From positions 310,001 through 374,000 of the forward strand of contig JBFWVF010000005.1 of the NCBI GenBank assembly GCA_050246875.1: a stretch of DNA of 64,000 nt, written 5' to 3'. The DNA is from SHWB01 sp050246875 (lineage in GTDB: Bacteria; Pseudomonadota; Alphaproteobacteria; UBA6615). Positions 39,704 through 48,625 of the stretch are shown here, in pieces; position 1 is the stretch's first letter, and every line of letters starts with the position of its first letter. Both the position numbers and the translations under genes were made by a program. The notes beneath the pieces are model-generated. The model saw nothing but the letters and a program-made list of their open reading frames with translations. It ran no database searches and was not told the origin of the DNA.

Positions 39704-40525
39704 CTATTGCGCCGCCGCCTCCTCGCGCTCGGCGGTGCGGCGGGCGCGACGCTCCATCAGGACGGAGATCCAGATCGAAACCTCGTAGAGCCCGATCATC
39801 GGGATCGCCAGGGCGAGCTGCGACAGGGGATCGGGCGGCGTCAGGATGGCGGCGGCGATGAAGGCGATGACGATCGCATAGCGCCGCTTGGCCTTCAGCG
39901 TTTCGACGCCGACGAGGCCGGCGCGGACCAGCAGCGTCAGCACGACCGGCATCTCGAAGGTCAGACCGAAGGCGAAGATCAGCCGCATGACGAGGCCGAG
40001 ATACTCGTTGACCTTCGGCTCGAGCTGGATGGCGAGGTGGCCACCACCGGCAGCCTGCTCGAAACCGGCGAAGAACTGCCAGGCGAGCGGCATGACGATG
40101 TAGTAGACGAAGGCCCCGCCGGAGAAGAACAGAACCGGCGTCGCCAGCAGGAATGGCAGGAAGGCCGCCTTCTCGCGGCGATAGAGGCCAGGGGCGACGA
40201 AGCGCCAGATCTGGCTGGCGATCACCGGGAAGGACAGGAAGGCGGCGGCGAAGAAGGCCACCTTCACATCGGTGAAGAACTTCTCGTGCAGCGCCGTGTA
40301 GATCAGCCGGCGCCCTTCCTGGCCTTCCCAGAGATGGGCCAGCGGCTCGACGAGGAAGTTGAAGAGCTCCTCGGCGACGCCGAAGCAGGCGAAGAAGAGC
40401 ACGATGAACGCCGCCGCACACCACATCAGCCGGCGGCGCAACTCGATCAGGTGGTCGAGCAGCGGCATGGTGGCGCCGTCGGCCTCCCCGCTCGCGGCCG
40501 CGTCCCCGCTATCGTTCGTGCTCAC
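39704..40525 (-). CDS. tatC: Sec-independent protein translocase TatC
   Basis: A 273-residue six-helix membrane protein that recognises twin-arginine signal peptides. The N-terminal MPLLDHLIELRRRLMW is the conserved signal-binding start, and the FEMPVVLTLLVRAGLV and ILTPPDPLSQLALAIPM segments are typical. It uses a GTG start overlapping the tatB stop (GTGA, 40522-40525). Confidence 0.97.
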   Translation of the reverse strand: MSTNDSGDAAASGEADGATMPLLDHLIELRRRLMWCAAAFIVLFFACFGVAEELFNFLVEPLAHLWEGQEGRRLIYTALHEKFFTDVKVAFFAAAFLSFPVIASQIWRFVAPGLYRREKAAFLPFLLATPVLFFSGGAFVYYIVMPLAWQFFAGFEQAAGGGHLAIQLEPKVNEYLGLVMRLIFAFGLTFEMPVVLTLLVRAGLVGVETLKAKRRYAIVIAFIAAAILTPPDPLSQLALAIPMIGLYEVSIWISVLMERRARRTAEREEAAAQ

Positions 40526-40950
40526 GTCTGCCCTGCTTTTGACGGTGTCGCTGGAGCCTCCGCCGGGTCCGCGGCCGTCGGCGCGGCCATCACGGGGGTC
40601 GTGGCCGCCGCCGCTGCGGCCGCGGAGGTTGCCGCCGCGTCGGCACCCGGTGTGCGGATCGGATTGCCGCTGGTCGGGTCCCAGGCGTCGCCGTAGTCGA
40701 GGCCGAGGGCCTTTTCCGTCTCGCGGCCGGGGTCGACATCGGTCATGCGCTGGAGGTCGCGCTTGACCTCGTCGACGCCGGTTTCCCGCGCCATTTCCTC
40801 AAGGCTCGACTGGAAATCCCACGCCATGCGTCGGATCTTGCGGACCAGGCCGGAGACGGTGCGCACCGTCGCCGGCAGGTCGCGCGGCCCGATGAAGATC
40901 AGCGCCACCACGACGATGACCAGCAACTCCGACCAGCCGAGATCGAACAT
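40522..40950 (-). CDS. tatB: Twin-arginine translocase subunit TatB
   Basis: A 142-residue protein with the TatB start MFDLGWSELLVIVVVALIFI followed by GPRDLP, an amphipathic helix, and an Ala/Pro/Thr-rich disordered tail. It works with TatC in the receptor complex. It overlaps tatC by four bases and follows tatA by 57 bases. Confidence 0.96.
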   Translation of the reverse strand: MFDLGWSELLVIVVVALIFIGPRDLPATVRTVSGLVRKIRRMAWDFQSSLEEMARETGVDEVKRDLQRMTDVDPGRETEKALGLDYGDAWDPTSGNPIRTPGADAAATSAAAAAAATTPVMAAPTAADPAEAPATPSKAGQT

Positions 40951-41007
40951 CGTCTTACCCGTTGCCCGGGCCGCGGCCCCGCAGCGCCGGCGGGTTGCCG
41001 GCGCGCA

Positions 41008-41223
41008 TCAGTTGCGGACGGTCTCGTCCTTGCCGGCAGGGGTCTCGGACTTCTGAAGCTGCGGGTTTTCCGCTGCCTGATCCTCGGGCTTCATGTTCGA
41101 CTTGAAGGACTTGATGCCCTTGGCAATGTCGCCCATCAGGCTCGGGATTTTGCCGCGCCCGCCGAACAGCAGCAGGATCACCGCCAGCACGATGAGCCAA
41201 TGCCAGATCGAAAAACTGCCCAT
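41008..41223 (-). CDS. tatA: Twin-arginine translocase subunit TatA
   Basis: A 71-residue protein: MGSFSIWHWLIVLAVILLLF membrane helix, the FGGRGKIPSLMGDIAKGIKSFK hinge and amphipathic helix, and a short acidic tail. It forms the pore-like oligomer of the Tat system. Length and motif distinguish it from TatB. Confidence 0.96.
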   Translation of the reverse strand: MGSFSIWHWLIVLAVILLLFGGRGKIPSLMGDIAKGIKSFKSNMKPEDQAAENPQLQKSETPAGKDETVRN

Positions 41224-41312
41224 GTCCGCTCTCCCGGGGCTGGCGTCTTGACCGCCGGACTATCGCAGATGGCCCACCTTGCCGCAATGCAACACGGCGG
41301 CTGGCAGGCCGT

Positions 41313-42365
41313 TCAGTCGCGGGCCTCGGCCGCGAAGACGAAGGCTTCGCCGCTCGGGTTCACGAGGCCGACACGGGTGCCGGGCACCGGCAACATCCTG
41401 CCGGGGACGCGCGCGTGGAGGCGCAGCGGCCCGAAGCGGCCGTCGACGGCGACGTCGATCAGGCTCGAACGGCCGAGGAAGCGGGCATAGAACACCTCGC
41501 CGCTACAGGCCGGCGTGCCATGGCCATTGACGACGGCAAGGGCTTCGGGACGGACCAGCACCTCGACCAGCGTGCCGTCGGCATGGCCGCCGGCGTCGAA
41601 GGCGCCGAGCACCGTGTCGACGCGCCCGCCCCGCACGGTGCCCAGCAGCCTGTTCACCTCGCCGAGGAAGCCCGCGACGAAGGCGTCGGCGGGTTCGAGA
41701 TAGAGGCTGTCCGGCGTGCCGTACTGGACGATCCGTCCATGACGCATGACCGCGATATGATCACCCATGAACATCGCTTCTTCCGGATCATGAGTGACCA
41801 TGAGCGTCGCGATGCCGGTCTCGCGCAGCAAATGCAACGCCTCATGCCGCACCTGCTGGCGCATCTGCGCATCGAGGCCTGAGAATGGCTCGTCGAGGAG
41901 AATGATGCGCGGCTGCGGCGCCAGCGCGCGGGCCAGGGCGACGCGCTGTTGCTGGCCGCCGGAGAGCTGGTGTGGCCATGCATTCGCATAGGCGCCCATG
42001 CCGACGCGCATCAATGCGTCATCGACGCGTCGTCGTTGCTCATAGCTGTTCATGCGCGACAGGCCGAAAGCGACATTGGCGCCGACATCGAGATGGGGAA
42101 ACAGGGCGTAGTCCTGGAACACGAAGCCGATGCCCCGGCCCTCCGGCGGCAGCGCACGGCCCGGCATGGCCACGACCTCGTTGGCGAGGCGCACGGTGCC
42201 GGCCTGCAGCGGCTCCAGCCCGGCGGCGACGCGCAGCAGCGTGGTCTTGCCGCAGCCGGACGGGCCGACGAGGCAGACCACCTCGCCGGCGGCGACGACC
42301 AGCGAACAGTCGTCGACGGCGGTGACGTGGCCGTAGCGGTGGCTGACGTGCTCGAGGCTGAGCAT
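41313..42365 (-). CDS. ABC transporter ATP-binding protein, iron/polyamine-importer type, orphan
   Basis: A 350-residue ATPase: Walker A GPSGCGKTTLL, Q-loop FVFQDYALFPHL, signature LSGGQQQRVALARAL, Walker B RIILLDEPFSGLDAQMR, and a C-terminal TOBE-type domain (LVEVLVRPEALAVV, GEVFYARFLGRSSLI). This layout matches FbpC/PotA/CysA-like importers. No permease or binding protein is nearby. It sits between scpB and tatA, where many alphaproteobacteria have no gene, so it looks inserted into a conserved block. Substrate is undetermined. Confidence 0.88.
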   Translation of the reverse strand: MLSLEHVSHRYGHVTAVDDCSLVVAAGEVVCLVGPSGCGKTTLLRVAAGLEPLQAGTVRLANEVVAMPGRALPPEGRGIGFVFQDYALFPHLDVGANVAFGLSRMNSYEQRRRVDDALMRVGMGAYANAWPHQLSGGQQQRVALARALAPQPRIILLDEPFSGLDAQMRQQVRHEALHLLRETGIATLMVTHDPEEAMFMGDHIAVMRHGRIVQYGTPDSLYLEPADAFVAGFLGEVNRLLGTVRGGRVDTVLGAFDAGGHADGTLVEVLVRPEALAVVNGHGTPACSGEVFYARFLGRSSLIDVAVDGRFGPLRLHARVPGRMLPVPGTRVGLVNPSGEAFVFAAEARD

Positions 42366-42454
42366 GAACCCGTTGTCCGTCCCGGCGGGCCGACCCGGCC
42401 CGGAAATTCAGGCGAACCTAGTGACAACGAGTTTCAGCCGCAACGCTTGCGGCG

Positions 42455-43213
42455 CTATGCCGCCCTGCCGTCCTCGCCGGCCTCGAGCGGCTCGGCAGGC
42501 TCTTCCTCCGGCCCGGCCGGCGGTTCGGGCAGGGCGTCGGGATCGCTCGCGCGCTCGCCATAGACGCTGATGGCCGGGCGCGTGTCGAGCAGGCCGGCCT
42601 CGCGCAGTTCCTTCACGCCGGGAAGGTCCTTCAGCGTGTCGAGGCCGAAATGCGACAGGAAGGCATCGGTCGTCAGCCAGGTCACGGGACGGCCCGGCGC
42701 GTCGCGACGGCGGCCCGGCTTGACCCAGCCGATCTCGAGAAGCTGGTCGAGCGTTCCGCGGGAGACGACGACGCCGCGGATCTCCTCGATGTCGGCGCGG
42801 GTCACCGGCTGGTGGTAGGCGACGATGGCCAGCGTCTCCATCGCCGCGCGCGACAGCTTGCGCGGCGCCTCGCGCTCGATGCGCAGGGCGTCGGCGAGAT
42901 CGGGCGCGGTGCGGAACTGCCAGCGCCCGGCGATGCGGACGAGGTTGATGCCGCGCGCGGCATAGTGCGCCGACAGCTCGGCGATGACGCCGGCCGCATC
43001 GGTGCCGTCGGGCAGATGGCTGGCAACGGTCGCCTCGTCGAGCGGCTCGACCGCCGCGAAGAGGACGGCCTCGACGAGGCGCAGCAGCCGGGCGCGCTCG
43101 GCCGGGTCGGCGGCTTCGGGGGCGGTCGCGGGTGCCTCGGGCGCCGCTTCCGCGACGGTCGGGTCCGGCGCGTCGGGGTCTGCCGGAGCGGTCTGGTCCT
43201 CGATGTCGGACAT
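42455..43213 (-). CDS. scpB: Segregation and condensation protein B
   Basis: A 252-residue winged-helix kleisin-interacting subunit of the SMC-ScpAB condensin. Core: RLVEAVLFAAVEPLDEATVA, LSRAAMETLAIVAYHQPVTRADIEEIRGV, and GRPVTWLTTDAFLSHFGL. Both ends carry acidic Pro/Ala/Glu-rich extensions outside the core. It follows scpA by 14 bases. Confidence 0.95.
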   Translation of the reverse strand: MSDIEDQTAPADPDAPDPTVAEAAPEAPATAPEAADPAERARLLRLVEAVLFAAVEPLDEATVASHLPDGTDAAGVIAELSAHYAARGINLVRIAGRWQFRTAPDLADALRIEREAPRKLSRAAMETLAIVAYHQPVTRADIEEIRGVVVSRGTLDQLLEIGWVKPGRRRDAPGRPVTWLTTDAFLSHFGLDTLKDLPGVKELREAGLLDTRPAISVYGERASDPDALPEPPAGPEEEPAEPLEAGEDGRAA

Positions 43214-43227
43214 GCGGTTCCTCGGGC

Positions 43228-44070
43228 TCAGACGGTGTCGGGGCGCGGCGTCGCGCGGCGGCGGACCCAGACCGGGCCGAAGCCGCGCTCCTGGCGCAGT
43301 TCGAGCTGCCCTGTCCGCGCCAGCTCCAGGCTGGCCAGCAGGGTGCTGGCCAGCGCCGAGCGGCCGCGCAGGCTGTCGTCGGCGCCGTCCGGCAGCAGCG
43401 CCCACAGCGAGGCCCAGTCGCCCAGGCCACCGAGCGCGCGGACGAGGCGCCCGAGGGCATCCTCCAGCGAATACAGTTCGGAGCGCTCGATGAGCAGGGT
43501 CTGCGGCTTGCCGCGCCGGCTGATCGTGCCGTAGGCCTGCAGCAGCTCGAACAGCGTCGCTTCCCACACCGGGCGGGTGATGACGCGCACCCCTTCCGGG
43601 GCGCCGCGCGCCACGGTGTCGCGGCCGAACTGCGGCCGGCCGAACAGCGCCGCCGCGGACTCGCGCATGGCTTCGAGCCGGCGCAACTGGAAGGCCAGCG
43701 CCGCTGCCATCTCCTCGCCCGAGGGCTCGTCCGGGGCCTGTTCCTCCCGCGGCAGCAACAGCCGCGACTTGAGGTAGGCGAGCCATGCCGCCATCACCAG
43801 CCAGTCGGCGGCAAGCTCGATCCTGAGCCGGCGGGCTTCGAGGATGAAGGCGAGATATTGCTCGGCCAGCGCGAGGATCGAGATGCGCGCGAGATCGACC
43901 TTCTGGTCGCGCGCAAGGCCCAGCAGCATGTCGATCGGGCCCTCGAAGCCGTCGAGACGGATGACCAAGGCAGCCGTCTCGTCGCCTTCGGGCGGCACCT
44001 CGGCGCCGACCTGCCGATGGTCGGGGATGGCCGGCTCGAAACCGGTGCCTTCGGAAGTTTCGTTGCTCAT
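43228..44070 (-). CDS. scpA: Segregation and condensation protein A (kleisin)
   Basis: A 280-residue kleisin that bridges the SMC heads. LVIRLDGFEGPIDMLLGLARDQKVDL is the typical N-terminal SMC-binding region; the DWLVMAAWLAYLKSRLLLP helix and a C-terminal winged helix follow. Its start overlaps the M50 protease stop by one base (TGATG). Confidence 0.95.
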   Translation of the reverse strand: MSNETSEGTGFEPAIPDHRQVGAEVPPEGDETAALVIRLDGFEGPIDMLLGLARDQKVDLARISILALAEQYLAFILEARRLRIELAADWLVMAAWLAYLKSRLLLPREEQAPDEPSGEEMAAALAFQLRRLEAMRESAAALFGRPQFGRDTVARGAPEGVRVITRPVWEATLFELLQAYGTISRRGKPQTLLIERSELYSLEDALGRLVRALGGLGDWASLWALLPDGADDSLRGRSALASTLLASLELARTGQLELRQERGFGPVWVRRRATPRPDTV

Positions 44071-44759
44071 CAGCGCAACCCGACGCCGGCGGCGATCACG
44101 CGGATCAGCCAGTCGGTGGGAACGCCGACTATCACAGCGAAAACATCGAGTTGCATCCCCGCCTGGCGGCCGATCATCGGCAACACGAACACGAGGCCGA
44201 GAAGGATGAGTAGGCCCCAGCGTTCGAGTCGCGCGAGCGGCCGGGCAAGGCCGGCCGGCAGCAATCCGACAGCGATCCGGCCCCCGTCGAGGGGCGGCAA
44301 AGGCAGAAGATTAAAGATACACAGCAAGGCATTGATCAGTATGGCATGCGAGAGGTTGTCGGCGACCCATTCGCGGCCGCCCGCCGGGAGCAGCGGAACG
44401 ACATGGAACGCCGCCGCCGCAGCGACCGCCATGAGCAGGTTTACGCCCGGTCCGGCCGCCGCCACCAGCACCATGTCGCGGCGCGGATGGCCGAGCCGGC
44501 CGAAGGCCACCGGCACCGGCCGCGCCCAGCCGAACAGGAACGGCGCGCGGGCGATCAGCAGCATCGCCGGCAGGACGATGGTGCCGAACGGATCGACGTG
44601 ACGCAGCGGATTGAACGACACCCGGCCGGCCCGCCAGGCCGTGTCGTCGCCCAGCTTCCAGGCGACCCAGCCGTGCGCCGCCTCGTGCAACGTGATGGCC
44701 AGCAGCACGGGCAGCACCCAGGTCGATGCCTGGTACAGCACGTCCGCGATATTGCCCAT
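44070..44759 (-). CDS. Site-2-protease-type M50 intramembrane metalloprotease (rhomboid-like position upstream of scpA)
   Basis: A 229-residue membrane protein with zinc motif HEAAH in ITLHEAAHGWVAWKLGD and the second motif NLLPLPPLDGGRIA, where Asp is the third ligand. It has four to six membrane segments and no PDZ domain, so it is the short S2P group. Both ends overlap neighbours by one base (TGATG with nagZ and with scpA), so translation is coupled. Substrate unknown. Confidence 0.92.
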   Translation of the reverse strand: MGNIADVLYQASTWVLPVLLAITLHEAAHGWVAWKLGDDTAWRAGRVSFNPLRHVDPFGTIVLPAMLLIARAPFLFGWARPVPVAFGRLGHPRRDMVLVAAAGPGVNLLMAVAAAAAFHVVPLLPAGGREWVADNLSHAILINALLCIFNLLPLPPLDGGRIAVGLLPAGLARPLARLERWGLLILLGLVFVLPMIGRQAGMQLDVFAVIVGVPTDWLIRVIAAGVGLR

Positions 44760-45805
44760 CAGATCCCCTTCCCGTCCCCGGCGAGCCCCGCGCGGGCCAT
44801 TGTCGCCAGCAGCAACGTACGATCCAGCGCGCGTGTCGCTTCCGACCGGCGCCGTTTGGCACTGGTCAGGCGCGACGCGGATGGCGGCGTCAGCGCCGGT
44901 ATCGCGTCGGCGACACTCTGCATGTCGGAGAGTACCCCTGAACAGTGCAGCGCGAGGTCGCAGCCGGCCGACAGCGCGGCCACGGCCCGCTCGCCATGCG
45001 TGCCCTTGAGGGCGCCCATGCAGATGTCGTCGGAGATCAGCAGGCCGGCGAAGCCGATAGCGCCGCGGATATAGTCGGCGATGACCTTGCGGGAAAGCGT
45101 CGCGGCGACGCCGTCGTCGAGCGCGGCGTAGGCGACGTGCGCCGTCATCGCCGCCGGGGCGTCGGCGAGCGACCTGAAGGGCACGAAATCGCTGGCGTCG
45201 AGCAGGCTGGCGGCGGCGTCGACGGCGGGCAGGACGCGATGGCTGTCGGCGCGCGCCCGGCCATGACCGGGGATGTGCTTGATCACCGGCATGACCCCGG
45301 CCGCCAGCAGACCCTCGACGACGGCGCGGCCCAGCGCGGCGACCACATGGGGCTCTGCGGCGAAGGCGCGGTCGCCGATCGCCGCCGTGGTGTCGGGCAG
45401 GCCGAGGTCGAGCACCGGCGCGCAATCGACGTCGATGCCGAGATCGACCAGTTCGAGCCCCATCAGGCTGGCGCTGGCCCGCGCCGCCTCGACCGCCATG
45501 GCCGGATCGCGGCGCCAGACGCGTCCGAAGGCGGCCGCCGCGGGCGGCAGGCGCCAGTGCGGCGGCCGCAGCCGCGCAACGCGCCCGCCTTCCTGGTCGA
45601 TCAGCATCAGGGCGTCCGGTACGCCGGCGGCCTCGCGCAGCGCCGCCGTCAGCGCGCGGACTTGAGCGGGTGTTTCGCAGTTGCGCGCGAACAGGATGAA
45701 GCCCGCCGGCCGTACCCGGGCGAAAAGCGCGGCCTCCTCGTGCGTGAGCGCGGTTCCGCCACACCCGAACACGACCGCCGAAGGCAAGGTGTCAGGGAGC
45801 GACAA
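44759..45805 (-). CDS. nagZ: Beta-N-acetylhexosaminidase NagZ
   Basis: A 348-residue GH3 enzyme that removes GlcNAc from anhydromuropeptides in peptidoglycan recycling. VIKHIPGHGRARADSH carries the conserved KH(F/I)PGHG motif and the catalytic His/Asp loop, and LLISDDICMGAL holds the nucleophile Asp. The start appears to be TTG 45805, overlapping the SPOR gene end by 14 bases; it places VVFGCGGTAL at the usual distance. NagZ activity also feeds ampC-type signalling where present. Confidence 0.94.
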   Translation of the reverse strand: MSLPDTLPSAVVFGCGGTALTHEEAALFARVRPAGFILFARNCETPAQVRALTAALREAAGVPDALMLIDQEGGRVARLRPPHWRLPPAAAAFGRVWRRDPAMAVEAARASASLMGLELVDLGIDVDCAPVLDLGLPDTTAAIGDRAFAAEPHVVAALGRAVVEGLLAAGVMPVIKHIPGHGRARADSHRVLPAVDAAASLLDASDFVPFRSLADAPAAMTAHVAYAALDDGVAATLSRKVIADYIRGAIGFAGLLISDDICMGALKGTHGERAVAALSAGCDLALHCSGVLSDMQSVADAIPALTPPSASRLTSAKRRRSEATRALDRTLLLATMARAGLAGDGKGI

Positions 45806-46709
45806 CCAGGCAATCCAGGGACTGGGCCTTCAGCTTGCCGCACAGCCCGGCGGCCGCGTCGCGATCGGCCAGCGGCCCGGCCTGGATGCGCCAGAACGTG
45901 CCGCGGCTCAGTTCGACCTCGACGATGGTCGGCGCCATGGCGTCGAGCAAGGGCGCCGCGCGGCGCTGGATGCGGGTCCATTCACCCTGCGCCTTGGCGC
46001 GCTCGCCGACCGAGGCCAGCTGGACCCGCCAGGCGCCGTCGGCAGGCTCCGGCCGGGGCGGCGCCGCCGCGACCTGCGGTGCCGGCGCGGGCATCGCGGC
46101 CGCAGGTGCCGGTGTCGGCGCGGCTGCCACCGGCGGCGGAGGGGCCTGCGGCGCCGGTGCCGGAGCCGGTTGCGGCGTGCCAGGCGGCGGCAGAGCGCCC
46201 ACGGTGACGCTGCCGGTCGGCGCGGCGGCGGGCGCCGGCATCGTGCCTGTTGGCGGCGTGACGGCGGCCGGCGCCGTGGCCTGAGGCGCGGGTGCGGCCG
46301 GCGGAACCGGCGGTGCAGCGGGCACGGCGGCTGCCACCGGCGGTGCCGGGGCCGGCTCCGGCGGCCGTGGGCGGGCGACCGGCGTTTCGGGGGCCGGCAG
46401 GAGCTGTTCGACCGGCCGGGTCGGCGCGCCCGGCACGAGCCGGTCGTAAACCAGCTTGTCCTGATGCGGCACCGTCATGCCGCCGGGTTCGTCGGGGCGG
46501 CGCTTGTCGGGACCGGGCGGCGCCGTCAGCACCGGCAGACTTGCCGTGTGCGTACCGCCCGTGGAGCCCTGCCAGGCCAGCCACGCGCCGACCGCCGCAG
46601 CCGCGGCGAGCGCGACCAGCACGCCGATCAGCGGCAGGCGCCAGCGACTGCGGCGCGGCGGATAGTCGTCGCCGCCGTCCCAGCCTGTGTCCTGATCGGT
46701 CTCGTTCAC
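45792..46709 (-). CDS. SPOR-domain inner-membrane protein
   Basis: A 305-residue protein: short cytoplasmic N-terminus, one membrane helix (LPLIGVLVALAAAAAVGAWLA, about 25-45), a long Pro/Ala-rich periplasmic linker, and a C-terminal SPOR domain (WRVQLASVGERAKAQGEWTRIQ, FWRIQAGPLADRDAAAGLC). SPOR domains bind denuded glycan strands at division sites, so a septal role is likely. GTG start overlaps the argS stop (GTGA, 46706-46709). Confidence 0.92.
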   Translation of the reverse strand: MNETDQDTGWDGGDDYPPRRSRWRLPLIGVLVALAAAAAVGAWLAWQGSTGGTHTASLPVLTAPPGPDKRRPDEPGGMTVPHQDKLVYDRLVPGAPTRPVEQLLPAPETPVARPRPPEPAPAPPVAAAVPAAPPVPPAAPAPQATAPAAVTPPTGTMPAPAAAPTGSVTVGALPPPGTPQPAPAPAPQAPPPPVAAAPTPAPAAAMPAPAPQVAAAPPRPEPADGAWRVQLASVGERAKAQGEWTRIQRRAAPLLDAMAPTIVEVELSRGTFWRIQAGPLADRDAAAGLCGKLKAQSLDCLVVAP

Positions 46710-48463
46710 TCGCGCAGTTCCTCGACCGGCTGGACGCCCATCACGGCGAGGCCGGAAGCGATGACCGTGCGCACAGCCCCGACCAGGGCAAGCCGCGCCA
46801 GCGACAGGTCGCGGTCCGCCGGGACCAGAAAGCGCAGGCTGGCATCGCCCCGCGCCTTGCTCCACAACGCATGGAAGCCGGCAGCAACATCATAGAGATA
46901 GAAGGCGAGTCGGTGCGGCTCATGGGCCAGTGCCGCCGCCTCCACGGTACGCGGCCACTGCGCCAGCAGGCCGGCGAGCGCCATCTCGTCGGGATCGTCG
47001 AGGCGGTCGAGCGGGCGTGCGGCGAGGCCGGCCGGCGACAGGTCGGCGTCGGGGAAGGCCTCCGCCGCCGCGCGCTCGACCGAGCGGCAGCGGGCGTGAG
47101 CGTACTGCACGTAGAAAACCGGGTTGTCGCGGCTCTGCTGCGTCACCGCGACGAGGTCGAAGTCGAGCTGGGCGTCGTTCTTGCGCGTCAGCATGATGAA
47201 ACGAACGACGTCGCGGCCGACCCGTTCCACCAGATCGGCGAGCGACACGAAATTTCCCGCGCGCTTCGACATCTTCGCCGGCTCGCCGTCCTCGAGCAAT
47301 CGCACGAGCTGGCAAAGCCTGACGTCGAGCGTCGCCTTGCCGTCGGACAGGGCGGTCACGGCGGCGGTCATGCGCTTGACGTAGCCGCCGTGATCGGCGC
47401 CCCAGACGTCGATCATGGCGTTGAAGCCGCGCCGCACCTTGTCGACGTGATAGGCGATATCGGCGGCGAAATACGTCCACGAACCGTCGGACTTCTGCAC
47501 CGGACGGTCGACATCGTCGCCGAACTGGCTGGAGCGGAACAGCAATTGCGGCCGCTCCTCCCAGTCGTCCGGCAGCTTGCCCTTCGGCGGCTCCAGCACG
47601 CCCGTGTAGAGCAGGCCGCGCTTGTCGAGCTGTTCCATCGCCCAGTCGACGCCGCCGGTCTGCACGATGCCGCGTTCGGCCGTGACGGCGTCGTGTTCGA
47701 TGCCGAGGGCTTCGAGATCCTCGCGGATCTTCAGCATCATGTCGCTGACCGCCATGTCGCGGAACACAGGCAGCCACTGGGATTCGGGCACCTGGCGCCA
47801 GACGGCGCCGTTGCGCTCCAGCATCTTCTCGGCGACCGGGATGAGGTAGTCGCCAGGATACATGCCCGGCGGCAGTTCGCCGGGATCCTCGCCGAGCAGC
47901 CGGCGGTATCGGTGGTAGACGGAGCGGCCGAGCGCGTCGACCTGGCCGCCGGCATCGTTGATGTAGTACTCGCGCGTCACCTTCCAGCCGGCCTTGGCCA
48001 GCAGTGCCGCGAGCACGTCGCCGAACACCGCGCCGCGGGCGTGGCCGACATGCATCGGTCCGGTCGGGTTGGCCGAGACATACTCGACGTTGACCTTCTC
48101 GCCGCCGCCGATGGTACTGTCGCCGAAGGCGATGCCGGCTTCGAGGATGTCCTTGATGCGCGCCCGCCAGAAGGCATCGGCCAGCCGCAGGTTGACGAAG
48201 CCCGGTCCGGCCGGTTCCGCCGAGACGATGTCGGGATGCGCGGACAGCCGCGCTGCCAGCGCCCCGGCCAGCTCGCGCGGATTCTTGCCGGCCGGCCTCG
48301 CCAGAACCATGGCGGCATTGGTCGCGGCGTCGCCGTGCGAGGCGTCGCGCGGCGGATCGACCGAGACCCGGGTGAGGTCGAGCCCGACCGGCAGCGCACC
48401 GGCGGCCGCCATGCCCTGCAGTTCAGTATCAATAATTGCTTTGAGATAATTGAAAACGTTCAT
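46706..48463 (-). CDS. argS: Arginyl-tRNA synthetase
   Basis: A 585-residue class I synthetase. PTGPMHVGHARGAVFGD is the HIGH region, AKMSKRAGNFV the KMSKS region, and the C-terminal DALR anticodon domain ends ALVGAVRTVIASGLAVMGVQ. Start ATG 48463 (MNVFNYLKAIID) is used; the frame extends upstream into a repeat and is not conserved there. Head gene of the argS-SPOR-nagZ-M50-scpAB run. Confidence 0.97.
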   Translation of the reverse strand: MNVFNYLKAIIDTELQGMAAAGALPVGLDLTRVSVDPPRDASHGDAATNAAMVLARPAGKNPRELAGALAARLSAHPDIVSAEPAGPGFVNLRLADAFWRARIKDILEAGIAFGDSTIGGGEKVNVEYVSANPTGPMHVGHARGAVFGDVLAALLAKAGWKVTREYYINDAGGQVDALGRSVYHRYRRLLGEDPGELPPGMYPGDYLIPVAEKMLERNGAVWRQVPESQWLPVFRDMAVSDMMLKIREDLEALGIEHDAVTAERGIVQTGGVDWAMEQLDKRGLLYTGVLEPPKGKLPDDWEERPQLLFRSSQFGDDVDRPVQKSDGSWTYFAADIAYHVDKVRRGFNAMIDVWGADHGGYVKRMTAAVTALSDGKATLDVRLCQLVRLLEDGEPAKMSKRAGNFVSLADLVERVGRDVVRFIMLTRKNDAQLDFDLVAVTQQSRDNPVFYVQYAHARCRSVERAAAEAFPDADLSPAGLAARPLDRLDDPDEMALAGLLAQWPRTVEAAALAHEPHRLAFYLYDVAAGFHALWSKARGDASLRFLVPADRDLSLARLALVGAVRTVIASGLAVMGVQPVEELRE

Positions 48464-48493
48464 TTTTTTGGTGTGGTTGGTGATATCGGGCGG

Positions 48494-48602
48494 CCTCATC
48501 CTTCGACAGGCTCAGGATGAGGACGTGATGGAGGCGGAGTTTCCTCGCGGAGACACCGGCGATGTGTGGACGCCTCACCCTGAGCCTGTCGACGGGCGAG
48601 GC
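48494..48602. repeat. Dispersed palindromic repeat, CGACAGGCTCAGGATGAGG type
   Basis: Two hairpin units: CCTCATCC...GGATGAGG (48494-48522), containing TTCGACAGGCTCAGG, and CCTCACCC...GGGCGAGG (48574-48602), containing GAGCCTGTCGA. The two units are inverted copies of each other. A second, full copy of the same element lies at 52609-52693. It fills the argS-dgt gap. Confidence 0.8.
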
Positions 48603-48625
48603 GCCTTGCAGACGCGGGGCGCTTA

